A DNA stretch of 64,000 bases from contig NC_133327.1 of the NCBI RefSeq assembly GCF_042186555.1, positions 331,832,495 to 331,896,494 on the forward strand. The letters run 5' to 3'. The notes under the pieces were generated by a model. It was not told the DNA's origin, ran no database searches, and saw only the letters and a program-made list of their open reading frames with translations. Positions 22,440 through 34,393 of the stretch are shown piece after piece. The position numbers and the translations under genes were made by a program. The stretch's first letter is position 1; each line of letters opens with the position of its first letter. Source of the stretch: Aquarana catesbeiana. Lineage: Eukaryota > Chordata > Amphibia > Anura > Ranidae.

Positions 22440-23460
22440 TTAAAAAACCCACATATGTTCCAACTCACCAATTCTCCTGGATCTTGAATTGAGCCACTTC
22501 ATCGGTAAAAGAATCTCCAAGACGTACTTTATGCCCACATCAGGTAACTTTTACCTACATTAAGGAATATTCATTTTTTATTTATACTAAGAATGCCACC
22601 ACCCTAGTTGGACAAATATCCTCAGGGACCAATTTTGCTGATTTAGGAAAAACTGCACCTTAGATACTGACTATTTTTCTCAAGCTAAAATACTCAAAGA
22701 CAGGTTTGTGGAAAAAGTATACAATCCCAAATTTGTGAAAAAAGGTTCACCAAAAATGTCTTACAGCCCTGCCTAGGGAGAATAATAATAAAAAGGGCAC
22801 CCGGACTGACATTAAATTTATCACCCAATTCCTCTGCAAATTTAGACAGAAAGAATAATTCAGCACCACTGGGAGATCCTACTTCATGACCCTAAGTTAG
22901 GTCCGTTCATTCCAAAAAAAACGAGATTTGTTTACAGAGGGACCCCAACATCAAGATTAAATCACTCCTAGTAGGAGCGCGAGGCCAAAAAACGTCTTCA
23001 AAATTCTGCAATAACATTTATGGCTATTACAGGGATGTAAAAAGTCAAAGTAAAAAAAAGGGGAAAATATGTCAATCGCCAACAAAATAATTTTAGTGAT
23101 AACAACAGAAAAATTTACACTTTGAAATCTTTTGTCACCTGTTCTACAGAATTTGTTATTTATTGCCTTTCGTGCCCCTTTGGTCTTTCATATGTGGGCC
23201 AGAACATCCCATCTGTGCAACGTAATTTGAAGAGCACAGAAGGCTCACAAAGGATGAGGATGTGGGTCACAGCGTCCCCAGACATTTTACATTAAAACAC
23301 AACAAATTGACTGAAGGTGTCAAGGTATGGGTGATTGAATCCATATCTAGGTGCAATTCCTTGGCAGAAGATTAAAGAAGTTATGTAACAGAGAGACCTT
23401 ATGGATCTACATTTTACACTTTCTCTGCCAGTTTAAAGCACTGCTACCAGCTCACCAAGT
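22440..23460 (+). pseudogene. Penelope-like element remnant (PLE-2), C-terminal part
   Basis: Plus-strand frames with several stops read in the order found in Penelope-like polymerases after the RT: a linker reading LGPFIPKKTRFVYRGTPT (about 22900), then a GIY-YIG-like start EFVIYCLSCPFGLSYVGQN (about 23150-23205), then CNRETLWIYILHFL (about 23390-23430), the conserved ending of the endonuclease domain. The RT domain itself is not seen upstream. The copy is old and non-functional. Confidence 0.65.
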
Positions 23461-24757
23461 CTGTATGCTGTACAGACCTGGCATATCCCCTTCTGCTATT
23501 GTCCCATGGCAGACACCCCCCTTCCCCAAAAACAAATGTACAAAATATTTAAAATAAAATGGTAAAAATAAAATAAAAACCTTACCTGCATAAGGATGCC
23601 CAGGAGGAGGAGAAGGATGCACAGGTGTTCCATGCATCCTTGTGCACGCAGTCCTATTGATGTCATTTAGGATGTAGCAACTGCACGAACACAGCCGCTG
23701 CTCCCAATTAGACATCCATATGGGTCCAGGTGCATGTCCCTGAGCTCAAACTGTCTTCATTCAGGATTGTACACCCACAGCCACACGGAAGTCAGATTGG
23801 GAGCAGTGGCAGTGGCTGTCAATCCCAATTGACATGAATAGGACAGCCTGCACCGGAATGCACATAACACCTGTGCATCCCCATGCGAGTAACCACAGCC
23901 CCCCATGGGCATACACTTTAATATGCTGTGTTTGTGTGTGACAATAGTGTGTATTTTTTGTGAAAATGGAGATTTGATAAACATTGGTGCAAATATTGCG
24001 GGGCCTAAAAATCAGCAGCATATAGTTTTATTCTACAGATCACGTGCTTTCAGAAAATGGTTTTGGAGGTTTTTTACTAACTCTATAAGCTGTAAGTAAA
24101 ACATGAGAACCTCCAGATTTTTAGAGTAAATTGTTTTTATTAACAGCTTTGCTCACCTTCATTTTCCTCCATTTCACAAAAAGACACAGTTAAAATGTAA
24201 AAATGTTTGTTATTCAATAATGCAAACCAGTTTTAGCTTTTATAGTTAGTAAGAATTTGGCAGAAATTTAGTAAATTTTACCATGTATGTATCCACTAAT
24301 AATGATATTAGTGTATTTTTTTGCGAAAATATTGATTTGATAAACATTTGAGCAAATATCACAGGGCATAAAAATCAGTAGCATCTTCCTTTTTTTCTAC
24401 TGGTCCTATGCTTTCAGAAAATATATAGTTTGGGAAGTCATTCACAATCTCTGAAAGCTGTAAGGAAAAATAAAAAAGTAATGGCAAAATTGCAAAAATG
24501 GTATGACCATATGAGTTTAAAAGTGGAGCGCAGGGCCTTGCAACAAAAGTTTAAACAATCTGGTGCCCAGGGATTAAAACAAGGAGGTAGAAGTCCATAC
24601 CATCCTCCAATAAGAAAATATGTTATGAGTTTCTTATTTTTTATAGTATTTATTTTATATATGTGCATGCGTACACGTGTTTTCTGAACACTTTTGTATA
24701 TTTTTTTATTTCTTGTATATATACTTATATATATGTGTGTGTGTGTATTTTTCACAC
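23461..24757. other. Unclassified repeat DNA with a diverged duplication
   Basis: The block at 23945-24110 (TTTTTGTGAAAATGGAGATT... GGGGCCTAAAAATCAGCAGC...) recurs at 24308-24475 with many substitutions, an old tandem duplication about 363 bp apart. After the second copy a short plus-strand frame (24430-24687) is lysine/glutamine rich, with no family I recognise. The 23600-23900 stretch is a GC-richer repeat of unknown class. (TG)n lies at 24735-24748. Confidence 0.4.
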
Positions 24758-25847
24758 ATTTCGGGAGGGATTTTCTCCCACTCCTCTTTGCAGATCCTCT
24801 CCAAGTTATTAAGGTTTCGAGGTTGACATTTGGTAACTCAAACCTTCAGCTCCCTCCACATATTTTCTATGGGATTAAGGTCTGAAGACTCCTTTGTTGC
24901 CTTGGCCATGTGTTTTGGTTCATTGTCATACTGGAATACCCATCCACGACCCATTTTCAATGCCCTGTCTGAAGGAAGGAGGTTCTCACCCAAGATTTGA
25001 TGGTACATGGCCCCATCCATTGCCCCTTTGATATGGGGAATTTGTCCTGTCCCCTTAGCAGAAAAACACCCCCAAAGCATAATGTTTCCAACTCCATGTT
25101 TGACGTGGGGATAGTGTTCTTGGGGTCATAGGCAGTTCTTCAGTTTGGCCTGTACATGTGCTTTCTTGAGCAGGGGGACCTTGTGTGTGCTGCAAGATTT
25201 CAGTCCTTGAGGGAGTAGTGTGTTACCAATTGTTTTCTTGGTCTTTCTATGGTCCTAGCTGCCTTGAGATCATTGACAAGATTCTCCCATGTAGTTCTGG
25301 GCTGATTCTTCACCATTCTCATGATAATTGAAACTCCATGAGGTGAGATCTTACGTGGAGCCCCAGACTGAGGGAGATTGACAGTTATTTTGTGCTTCTT
25401 CTATTTGCAAATAATTGCACCAACTGTTGTCATCCTCTCACCAAGCTGCTTGGCTATGGTCTTGTAGCCCATACCAGCCTTGTGTAGGTCTACAATCTTG
25501 TCTCTGACATCCTTAGACAGCTCTTTGGTCTTGACCACGGTGGAGAGATTGAAATCTGGTTGACTAATTGCTTCTGTGAACAGGTGTCTTTTATACAGGT
25601 AACAAGCTGAGATTAGGAGCATTCCCTTTAAAAGAGTGCTCCTAATCTCAACGTTACCTGTATAGAAGACACCTGGGAGCCAGAAATCTTGCTAATTGAT
25701 AGGGGATCAAATATTTATTTTACTCATCAAAATGCAAATCAATTTAAAAACTTTTTGAAATGTGTTTTTCTGGATATTTTTATTGTTATTCTGTCTCTCA
25801 CTGTTAAAATAAACCACCCATACTTTTTCCCCCTCACTGTAAATATA
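24758..25847 (-). mobile_element. Tc1/mariner element, 5'-side truncated
   Basis: The right side carries the Tc1 terminal motif GGGGATCAAATATTTATTTT (25702-25721) followed by the subterminal TTTCTGGATATTTTTATTG and CCCTCACTGTA (to about 25845). A broken transposase lies on the minus strand. The left terminus is lost at the (TG)n run. An internal inverted repeat around 25606-25670 (AGGAGCA...TGCTCCT) forms a stem near the 5' UTR. Confidence 0.75.
24838..25622 (-). pseudogene. Tc1-like transposase, disrupted
   Basis: The N-terminal part (25622-25401) has the paired-type helix-turn-helix KELSKDVRDKIVDLHKAG..YKTIAKQL, which binds the terminal repeats. The C-terminal part (25080-24838) has MLWGCFSAKGTGQI and FQYDNEPKH, the second catalytic Asp region of the DDE domain, followed by SSDLNPIENMWRELK with the last acidic residue. 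The middle is frameshifted. TA target specificity is expected for the family. Confidence 0.8.
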
Positions 25848-27239
25848 CAGTTGTGCTTTAAAAGTTTGCATACCCTGGCAGAAATTGTCAAATTTTGGCA
25901 TATTGAAAATATGACTGATCATACCAAAAAACTGTCTTTTATTTAACCACTTAAGGACCTGGCCTATTTTTCAAGCTTATTGTTTACAAGTTCAAATCCA
26001 TTTTTTTGCTAGAAAATTACTTAGAACCCCTAAACATGATATATTTTTTCTAACACCCTAGAGAATAAAATGGTGGCCATTGCAATACTTTTTGTCACAC
26101 CGTATTTGCACAGCTCACTTTTTTGGGAAAAAATTAACTTTTTTTAATTAAAAAATAAAACAACAGTTTTTTTTTATATTGTGAAAGATGATGTTTTGCT
26201 GAGTAAATTGATACCCAACATGTCATGCTTCAAAGTTGCGCCCGCTCGTGGAATGGCGACAAACTTTTACCCTTAAAAATCTCCATATGCAACATTTAAA
26301 AAAAATTATACAGGTTGCATGTTTTGAGTTACACATGAGGTCTAGATCCAGAATTATTGCTCTCACTCTAATGATCGCAGCAATACCTCACATGTGTGGC
26401 TTGAACACCGTTTTCATATGCGGGCACTACTCACGTATGGGTTCACTTCTGCACACGAGCTCGGCGGTATGGGGCACTCTTTTTATTTTCTTATTTATTT
26501 TACCTTTTATTTTTTATTTTTACACTGTTCTTTTTTTTTTTTAAATGTTTCACTTTTATTCCTATTACAAGGGATGTAAACATCCCTTGTAATAGAAAAA
26601 AAATCATGACAGGACCTCTTAAATATGACATCTGGGGTCAAAAAGACCTCAGATCTCATATTTACACTAAAATGCAATAAAAAAAAAAATTAAATGGCAT
26701 TTGAAAAAAAAATAAAATAAAAAAATGTTGCTTTAAGAGCTATGGGCGGAAGTGATGTTTTGAAGTCATTTCTGCCCTGCAATGGAATGAAGAGAGTGGC
26801 GGCCATCTTCCCCTCACTCATCTCCATACCTAACAGGGAGAAGGACGCAATCGCCTCCACTGCTGCCGGTGGCTCCGGTAAGCGGCGGAGGGCATCGGAG
26901 AGCGGCAGGAGGGGGGCCCTCTCCCACCACCAATAAAAGTGATCTTGCGGCGAATCCGCCACAGAGACCACTTTTATCTGAAAGTGGACCGCCCGCTGAA
27001 GAGGAGGATACCGGGAATATCATTGTTATGGCAGCTAGCTGCTGCCATAACAATGATATCCCTTTTCAAACAGCCGATGTATAATGACGACGGATAGTCC
27101 GGAAGTGGTTAAGGATAGCAATGCTATGAAGCCATTTATTATCACATAGTTTTTTGGATCCTTTTTAAATCATAATGATAACAGAAATCACTCAAATGGT
27201 CCTGATCAAAAGTTTACACCTCATCCCAAAAATAGGTAA
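25848..27239. mobile_element. Non-autonomous Tc1-type element split by a MITE
   Basis: The left end CAGTTGTGCTTTAAAAGTTT GCATACCC and the right-end counterpart GATCAAAAGTTTACACC (27206-27222) are the inverse pair AAAAGTTTGCATACC. The ~230 bp of the element resume in register on both sides of the TTAA-flanked insertion (TTTATTTAA at 25938 and TTAAGGATAG at 27109). No transposase. Its right end abuts the Penelope terminal repeat. Confidence 0.65.
25947..27108. mobile_element. TTAA-flanked MITE with multiple perfect hairpins
   Basis: TTAA at 25943-25946 and 27109-27112, with ends CCACTTAAGGACC and GGTCC..GGAAGTGG inverse to each other (CCACTT/AAGTGG). This is the piggyBac-type signature. Inside are near-perfect stem-loops: CTATTACAAGGGATG with CATCCCTTGTAATAG (26561-26594), and ATATCATTGTTATGGCAGC with its inverse (about 27018-27060). 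The open frame at 26236-26544 runs through these repeats and is not a gene. Confidence 0.75.
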
Positions 27240-27722
27240 GGACAAAATGAACAAAGTAACGGGGACTTTAACAGTGCCAACAAAACTTGAAAAATAGTTT
27301 CATATTAAAAAGTATGAATTTTATTAGTACAAAATATGTTTTTAAAAGAAACAGATTTGTTACAGAGGATACAAAACTTCTTACAAAGATAATAAAAACA
27401 GGGTGTTTATGAGATATGTAGGTTCAAACCAAAATTAAAAGAAATTGCACATTAGCCCAACATGTTTCGCTAATTGCTTCTTCAGGGGATGTGCAATTCA
27501 GAGAAAGATTGGTATAGCAAACTAGACAATGTAAAGTAAGAAAAGCATATTTAGACCAAATTATCATTGATATTAAACTTAACATAAGCAGATACATTTT
27601 ATATGAGCTGGATCTCCACTACAGATCATGTGAACGTAGCCACTCACCCCACAGATAGCGCCACCAAAGCAGACGCCAGCCGGATATAAGAGCTCACCCC
27701 CAAGATTCCCCAATAACTAGGG
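27240..27722 (-). repeat. Left (3') terminal repeat of PLE-1
   Basis: Inverse copy of 46420-46888, from GGACAAAATGAACAAAGTAA at the outer edge to CCCCAATAACTAGGGAG at the inner. It has a 12-base extra segment near 27672 (CGCCAGCCGG) relative to the other arm. It carries the hammerhead-like motif on the minus strand. Confidence 0.8.
27445..27496 (-). ncRNA. Hammerhead-ribozyme-like motif, PLE-1 left repeat
   Basis: Minus strand in order: TTGCACAT then CCC (stem I), CTGAAGA (core box, form CUGANGA), AGCAATTAGC (very short stem II GC/GC), GAAA (core), CATG within palindromic ACATGT (stem III), TT (the UH cleavage position), then GGG and ATGTGCAA closing stem I by 8 perfect pairs. Penelope-like elements are known to carry such ribozymes, with palindromic stem III that works as a dimer. 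An extra A after the first core box and the tiny stem II are non-ideal, so activity is uncertain. Confidence 0.6.
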
Positions 27723-27913
27723 AGATGGTCAGAGTTGTGGCCATAGAGGGCAGAAGGATCAGGCTGCAAAGTAGAATATAAAGGAATATTGAAGGGTGAT
27801 ATATATATGGAGTAGATGATAGTAATGACTAATGTAAAAAATAGTAGATAATATTATAAAAATATTATGTAAGGGGACATATGCCTCCTATAATGTTACT
27901 TACTTCGAATATT
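27723..27913 (-). other. PLE-1 3' untranslated part
   Basis: AT-rich sequence between the left terminal repeat and the L1 insertion; continues at 31254 beyond the L1. No frame. Confidence 0.5.
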
Positions 27914-30900
27914 TTTTTTTAAATATTCTTTATTTATTCAAAAGGAGGCAGGTAATCCAGTATCATATCACTTTCCATATACACATTTGCTTTTAACTGC
28001 CATACATTTTGTACCAACTTAATAATCCATAGTTATATAAGCATGTATATATACATCTTCATCCACTTATACTTATATGTATGTATCCACTCATAAGAAA
28101 AAAAAATCCTCCCTGTCTTTTTATATTTTACCAAAAAAAAAAAAACCTTCAAAAGTAAATAAATCAGTAAACCCACAAACACAAAAAACAAATCAAAAAG
28201 GAAAGAAGAAAAAAAAAGGGGGGGAGGGGTCATCCTCCGCTCCCCGAGGAGACGGGCGTACAAAGTGAAAACACACCAGCTTGGGACCCATCATTCCCCA
28301 GGAGCACTCCCCATCAGTCTCCTCCCCTCTTCTGAATATACGAATTGATCTCAGTCTGCCCATGTTCTAGTATATTGCTTTTTTCTGTCTTGTGCTGACA
28401 TTACAAGATCCTCCATAATCCCGGTATTCCTTACCCTATTTAGCCACTGAGCGATGGAGGGAGATTTGGGATCCCTCCAGCTAAGAGTAATACAGGCTTT
28501 AGCTGCATTGACCATGTGACATAACACAGATTTTTTATATGCCTGCCGGGGGATTTGTGAACAATGAAGCAGAAAAAATGCGGGGTCATCTGGTATTGGA
28601 AAGACTGTGAACTTTGAGATATCCTCTGTACCTCCAGCTAGTATTGTCTAATCTTAGGACAGGACCAAAATATGTGAAATAGTGTCCCCCGATCCTCTCT
28701 ACATCTCCAACAACGGTCTGAGGCCTCTGGAGAAAATTTACTTGGCCTTGCCGGGGTGTAATACCATCGTGTCAGTAATTTATAATTAGATTCCTGAATC
28801 CCTGTGTATATTGATGAGTTCTACGAAAGATAGATAATATTCTGTCATTGGGCTGGGCTAAAGGTCCTATCCAGATCTCTCTCCCATTTACCAAAGCCTG
28901 GCATCACAAAATCTTCTGAGGGCAAGCTAAGCAAGGCATATATCTTTGAAATCTTTCAAGAGAGGGGTTCGTCTCCATCGCAATATGACTCAAATAATGT
29001 TAATTGAAGCTGATAATTTATCCGTGGTCCCAGAGACCTAAGGAAATGACGTAGCTGCAACGCCTGCCAGAGATCTATTTCATACCGCCCCCCCGGGTGC
29101 GTCAATGTGGCCACCGTAGGCCGATTCTCATGATCCAGAAAGTGCGATGCCTGAAAACAGCCCCTCTCTATTAAATTCTTAAACGCCCCTAATTCCATAC
29201 CTGGAGAGAAACTAGGGTTTCCCAATATTGGGAACAAGGGTGATTGTATTGTGGAGAATTTAGGGTTCCGATAGTGCCCAGATCCCATTCTCAGTGTAGG
29301 GCCTATAATAGGATGTGTTTCAAGAGGGACGGGTAGCACCAAGGTGCTCTACCCAAAGGTATCGGGCTAGATTGTTGTTCTATCTCTATCCAAAGTTTGA
29401 ATTCCATATGTCTGCACCAGTCGATCATTCTGCCCAGGTGGGCCGCTTGATTTAAATGCGTCTGGGGCAGCTACACCGCCAAAGCACTTGGGTATCATCA
29501 AAAAACATCTACTAATCCTGGGGCGTTAATTCGCCCATATAAATTTATTAAAAAGTGCGAATTTGATGAAAAAAACTGCCGGTATAACGATAGGTAATGC
29601 CTGAAAAGGTACAAGAATTTTGGCATGATACTCATTTTAATAATATTACATCGGCCAAACCACGAGTGTAGCCCCTGATTCCATTTATCCAATAAAGATC
29701 GTACTGCGTTGTATAATGGTGGAAAATTTACCGCAAAAATATTGCCCAGGTTTGATGGTATATATGTACCCAAGTACCTTAACGCTGATGTCACCCATTT
29801 GAATTTAAAATTGGGTTGTATAATACCACGCTCTGAGGAAGTGCCACTCCCATAGCTTCCGATTTAGTAAAATTTATTTTTAAATTTAAAAAAGCTCCAT
29901 AGCCTTCAAACTCCTTCATAAGGTTAGGCAATGAAATGTGTGGATTAGACATAGAGAATAACAGATCATCTGCATAGGCTGAAACTTTATAATTGTGATC
30001 TCCTATCTGTAGCCCCAAGATATCTGGATTTTGCCGAATTTTGTTCAACAGTGGCTCCAGCGAAAGCGCAAACAACAGGGGCGACAGAGGGCATCCCTGC
30101 CGTGTTCCATTTGAGATCCTAAAAGTTTTTGAGAATACTCCATTTATTTTAACCAATGCCTGTGGAGCAGTATAGACCTTAGCAATCCATTGCAGCATAC
30201 GGTCTCCTAGTCCCATGTGCCTCAGGACCGAAAACATAAAATTCCAGTTTACTCTATCGAACGCTTTTTCTGCATCAGTGCTCAGAAAGACGCATGGGTG
30301 TTTGTCTTATTAGCTTGGTGGATCAAGTTAAGTACCTTGATGGTATTGTCTCTTGCTTCACGAGAAGGGATAAACCCTACTTGATCTAGATGGATTAACT
30401 GAGTAAGCTGAGGTTGAATACAGGAGGCTAGTAGTTTAGTAAAAAGCTTTAAATCTACATTTAATAGAAATTGAATGGTAACTTCCACATTCTGATGGAT
30501 CTTTCCCCTCCTTTGGAATAACGGAAATATATGCCAGAAGTGCATCTGGGGGCAGTGTGGTGGCTCAGCGCATTAAACATCTTTATCATGTGCGCACCCA
30601 ACACAGAAAGATAGTTTTTATAGTACTGTAAGGTAAATCGATCTGGGCCTGGTGCCTTCCCAGATCTAACCGTTTTTATCACCGTCATCAACTTCTCTAT
30701 AGTAATAGGGGCTTCTAAACTACTACGTACCGGAGAGGGAAGTCGAGCAAGACATGCTGAGGAAAGGTATTCTTCCAGAACAGAAGGAGAAGAGGCTGGT
30801 GATGTCAAATTATATAAAGACGAATAGAATTCTCCAAACGTCTTAGCAATATCTTTTGGCAGCGCTATTAGTTGACCATCCCTTCCTTTTATGTGAGGTA

Positions 30901-31241
30901 TATATGTTGTCGAACTCCTCTCCTTAAGCTTCCCCGCCAAAAATTTCCTGCATTTATCTCCCAGTTCGTATGTCACCTTCCTACCAGACTGTATTGCTGC
31001 TTTAGCTTTAAAACGAAGGAGATCTGTTATTTGTCGCCTCAAATGAGCCAGATCATTCCCCGTAGAGGGCTCCTGTGTTCTCTTATGTTGTAATTCAAGG
31101 GCCTGTATATCTCCCAGTAATTTTGTTATCTGTACTTCTCGTGCTTTCTTCAATCGGGATCCATGTTTGATCAAAATCCCCCGTATTACTGCCTTATGTG
31201 CCTCCCATACCATGCCCGGGTTGCTCCCCGGCGTGTCGTTC
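27914..31241 (-). mobile_element. 5'-truncated L1 retrotransposon (L1-b)
   Basis: Minus strand. The 3' end has AATAAATAAAGAATATTT followed by a short A run at 27914-27922. Flanking 12-mers ACTTCGAATATT (27902-27913) and ACTTTGAATATT (31242-31253) differ by one base and form the target duplication. The element starts in the endonuclease-RT linker of ORF2 and runs through the 3' UTR, the usual outcome of incomplete target-primed reverse transcription. Confidence 0.8.
28956..31241 (-). pseudogene. L1 ORF2 reverse transcriptase, partial and frameshifted
   Basis: Consecutive minus-strand pieces (31241-30461, 30545-30282, 30237-29791, 29794-29498, 29342-28956) give, in order, a basic linker, SGKAPGPDRFTLQYYK (start of RT fingers), HLDQVGFIPSREARDNTIK, NGTRQGCPLSPLLFALSLEPL, and AYADDLLF with the catalytic YADD (about 29976-29965). 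The C-terminal region ends near 28956. The order matches non-LTR reverse transcriptases of the L1 clade. The endonuclease domain is missing by 5' truncation, and at least three frame changes make it inactive. Confidence 0.85.
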
Positions 31242-31253
31242 ACTTTGAATATT

Positions 31254-31347
31254 TATATTGAGTTGTATGGAAGTAGGTAGAGATAGAGTTAATTCTGAAG
31301 CAGCTGTATATTCAATGCACAGGACTGTGTCTCTGGAGACTATCAAG

Positions 31348-31378
<31 letters not shown>

Positions 31379-32359
31379 GGGAAGCGTTTTAGGTTCAAAA
31401 GCTCCAAAGGATAAGAGGATGGAGGTGCTGTATATCTAAGCAAGAAAGAAAATTAGGAAAAAAGTACTCAGCAGATGCACAAGTGAAGGAGTGTTAGTAG
31501 ATATTTCAAATTGTTCAGAAGCGTACCTGCGATGTAGACGCCAGCTCAATGGAGCCCGATCCTCCGGCTCTGGCTGAAATGGACAGCCATACAAGCCGGT
31601 CTTATCTACTCTCCATCGAGCCGGCATCTGATGTAGCCGGCTCAATGCGGACAAAAACTACGCCAGCGTGCATGCGCGAGGTGCCGAGAAGGACCCTCTG
31701 ACTACACTACCCAGGGAGCTCTGCGGGGGGAGGAGTCAGGTGCATCCTGCTAAGCCATTGAGCGGACGCAACGCCGACACACCCCCACCACGGACGCTCC
31801 CCAGGAGAGCAGTAGATTGAAAGGCAGTAGATGGGAATGCTCTGGTGGTGACAGTGAACTGTCACTAAGATGGACCTTCAGGCACTAATAGGCGTATGGG
31901 TGGGTGTGCTTTTGAAGGATCAAAAATCACGCCCTGGGTGTCCGTATGGCAACTAAGTCCAAACCCCAAGTTAAAGGAAAAGGGAGAGGAGGAGATAACA
32001 ACCGACACGTATGAATTGCAGAGAAAGGAAGGGGGGAGGAAGGAGCCCGAAGGGCAGAAGGGGGTCCGAACCACTAAATAGCCCCCCTAATCGTTCACTG
32101 ATAAGAGTACAGACCCGGCCCATGGCAAATGCACATTGAAACAAAGTGACAACATTGAAAAATAAGTCACTATGCAAAAGAATATATAAAAGAATATGAA
32201 AAACAAAATATTATTTTATACATATATATAAAGATTGATAGATAAATTAAAGAATGAAATTAATTTAACTAGCGAAAGGGGAAGGGAAAGAAAAAAAAGG
32301 GAAGAACATGGATATACGGTCAGGGAGAGTGCAGCCATGAAAGTAAACATTAGGAAGAG
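31254..32359 (-). other. PLE-1 region 3' of the endonuclease, no gene
   Basis: Contains a 26-base poly(A) run (31352-31378), a CpG-containing GC-richer stretch (31510-31860) and purine-rich frames that are not genes. It lies downstream of the GIY-YIG stop on the minus strand. It may be untranslated sequence of PLE-1 or hold further unrecognised insertions. Confidence 0.4.
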
Positions 32360-32735
32360 TTAGAGAAAGGGTTTAAAGCTTAGACTCTCATTAAATCCTG
32401 GGAATGTTGTAGCTTTAAGGTCATATATCCAGCGAGCCTCTAGTTGTAATAAGATACGGTCCACATTGCCACCCCTGGAATCTAGAGGGATATGTTCCAA
32501 TGCTAAAAATTTAATACAGTGGGGATTAAATTCATGGTACATGCCAACGTTGCGGCTGATGGCTGTATCCATCATGCTTTTTTTGATGATGGGTTTAACA
32601 TGGTCTCTAATTCTTTTCAGGAATTTACGCTTTGTTTTCCCAATGTAGAAGCCACCGTACCAACACTGGGCTAAGTAAATAACCCCTGGAGTCTGGCAGG
32701 TGACCCTACATTGGATTGAATGCCATTGGTCGTTT
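32360..32735 (-). pseudogene. PLE-1 GIY-YIG endonuclease domain
   Basis: The minus-strand frame reads GVIYLAQCWYGGFYIGKTKR, the GIY-YIG start (here VIY...FYIG), with Arg/Lys following and KRIRDHV next, then a helical region ending RWIYDLKATTFPGFNESL before the stop at 32360. In Penelope-like elements this domain nicks the target DNA. The L1-a insertion lies exactly upstream (target duplication 32736-32751), separating it from the RT part now 11 kb away. Confidence 0.8.
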
Positions 32736-34393
32736 GGAAGTTTGAATCTGGAGGGGCGGAGCTAGCCGGAGTCCAAGATGGACGTGTAAGAGCAGAGCTC
32801 CAACACTAGCGGGAACAAAGTGGCTCACAGCACCTTGCCCGGGACCGATCCTGAGCCCAAACCACGGCGTTCCGGTCCGCACGGACCCAGGGAACGTAAC
32901 CATACCATGACCAGGAGGAAAAAGGAGGGGAACCGGCCGATGAGACTGACGGAGTTTTACTCCTATGAGGCCAGGCAAGATGGCGCCGGCCCGGCGTCCA
33001 CGCCGACATCAGCGGCTAAAAACAACTGCAAACAATTGAAAACACAAAAAAGAAGCAGCCCTCCTAAAGACTCAAGGACTCCCCCAGCCACCCCATCAAC
33101 AGGGAGCCCGGAGAAGTCCAGATTCAAGGCGGATGCCATGGATGACAGCATGGAAGTGAGCTCTCCCCCTGACTCAGGTGATGATACCAGGGAGCTGCCT
33201 GACTCCATTGATACATTCCCTACAAACGGCCAGCCTGTCATAGATACTATGCTAAAAGAGATGTTAGTGTCACTAAGAGGATCACTTCACTCAGATATGA
33301 TCTCCTGTATGCACAAATTTAGCAATGAGATCAAATCGGTGACTAATAGGGATGAGCCGAACACCCCCCGGTTCGGTTCGCACCAGAACCCGCGAACGGA
33401 CCGAAAGTTCGCACGAACGTTAGAACCCCATTGACGTCTATGGGACTCGAACGTTCGAAATCAAAAGTGCTCATTTTAAAGGCTAATTTGCATGGTATTG
33501 TCCTAAAAAGGGTTTGGGGACCCGGGTCCTACCCCAGGGGACATGTATCAATGCAAAAAAAACTTTTAAAAACGGCCGTTTTTTCGGGAGCAGTGATTTT
33601 AATGATGCTTAAAGTAAAAAAAAAAAAAGTGAAATATTCCTTTAAATATCGTACCTGGGGGGTGTCTATAGTATGCCTGTAAAGTGACGCGTGTTTCCCA
33701 TGTTTAGAACAGTCCCTGCACCAAATGTCATTTTTAAAGGAAAAAATCTCATTTAAAACTGCTTGCGGGTTTAATGTCATGTCGGGTCATGGCAATATGG
33801 ATGAAAATCAGTGAGACAAACGGCATGGGTACCCCCCAGTCCATTACCAGGCCCTTTGGGTCTTGTATGGATATTAAGGGGAACCCCGCACCCAAATTAA
33901 AATAAGGAAAGGTGTGGGGCCACCAGGCCCTATATACTCTGAACAGCAGTATACAGGCGGTGCAAACAAGACAGGGACTGTAGGTTTGTTGTTAAGTAGA
34001 ATCTGTTTGTAATTTTGAACATTTTTAACGTGTTTAGCTCCAGCCAAAAAATCTTTTCTAAGCTTTTTGGAAAACATAGGGAAGGGTTATCACCCCTGTG
34101 ACATTTGTTTTGCTGTCTTTCCTCCTCTTCAGAAGATTTCACCTCACTTTTTTGTCCCAATGAAAAATGTTTTTTGAAAATTTGGGTTTTTTTGTGGAAC
34201 AAGGATTGGAAAGCATCAGTGGAAAGGAGAAATTGTTTTCCCATATTAACTCTTACAGGAAAGAATTTCCCTTCCTAGGGGTAGATTTCATCTCACTTCC
34301 TGTTGTCTCCTTCCGTTTGCAAGTAGGAGTCGTTTGTAAGTTAGATGTTTGAAAGTAGGGTCCTGCCCTATATACTCAGCAGAAATTTGGGCC

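Noticed and set aside
24430..24687. 85-aa lysine/glutamine-rich frame as a host exon
   Set aside because: It begins in a repeated block, has no splice context or recognisable domain, and ends in AT-rich sequence.
26236..26544. 102-aa frame in the 26-kb region
   Set aside because: Lies inside a TTAA-flanked hairpin-rich MITE; composition and hairpins explain it.
33347..33434. Continuation of L1 ORF1 past 33346 to 33434
   Set aside because: The bases belong to the hAT terminus. The true ORF1 frame resumes at 41047 after the duplicated GTGACTAA.
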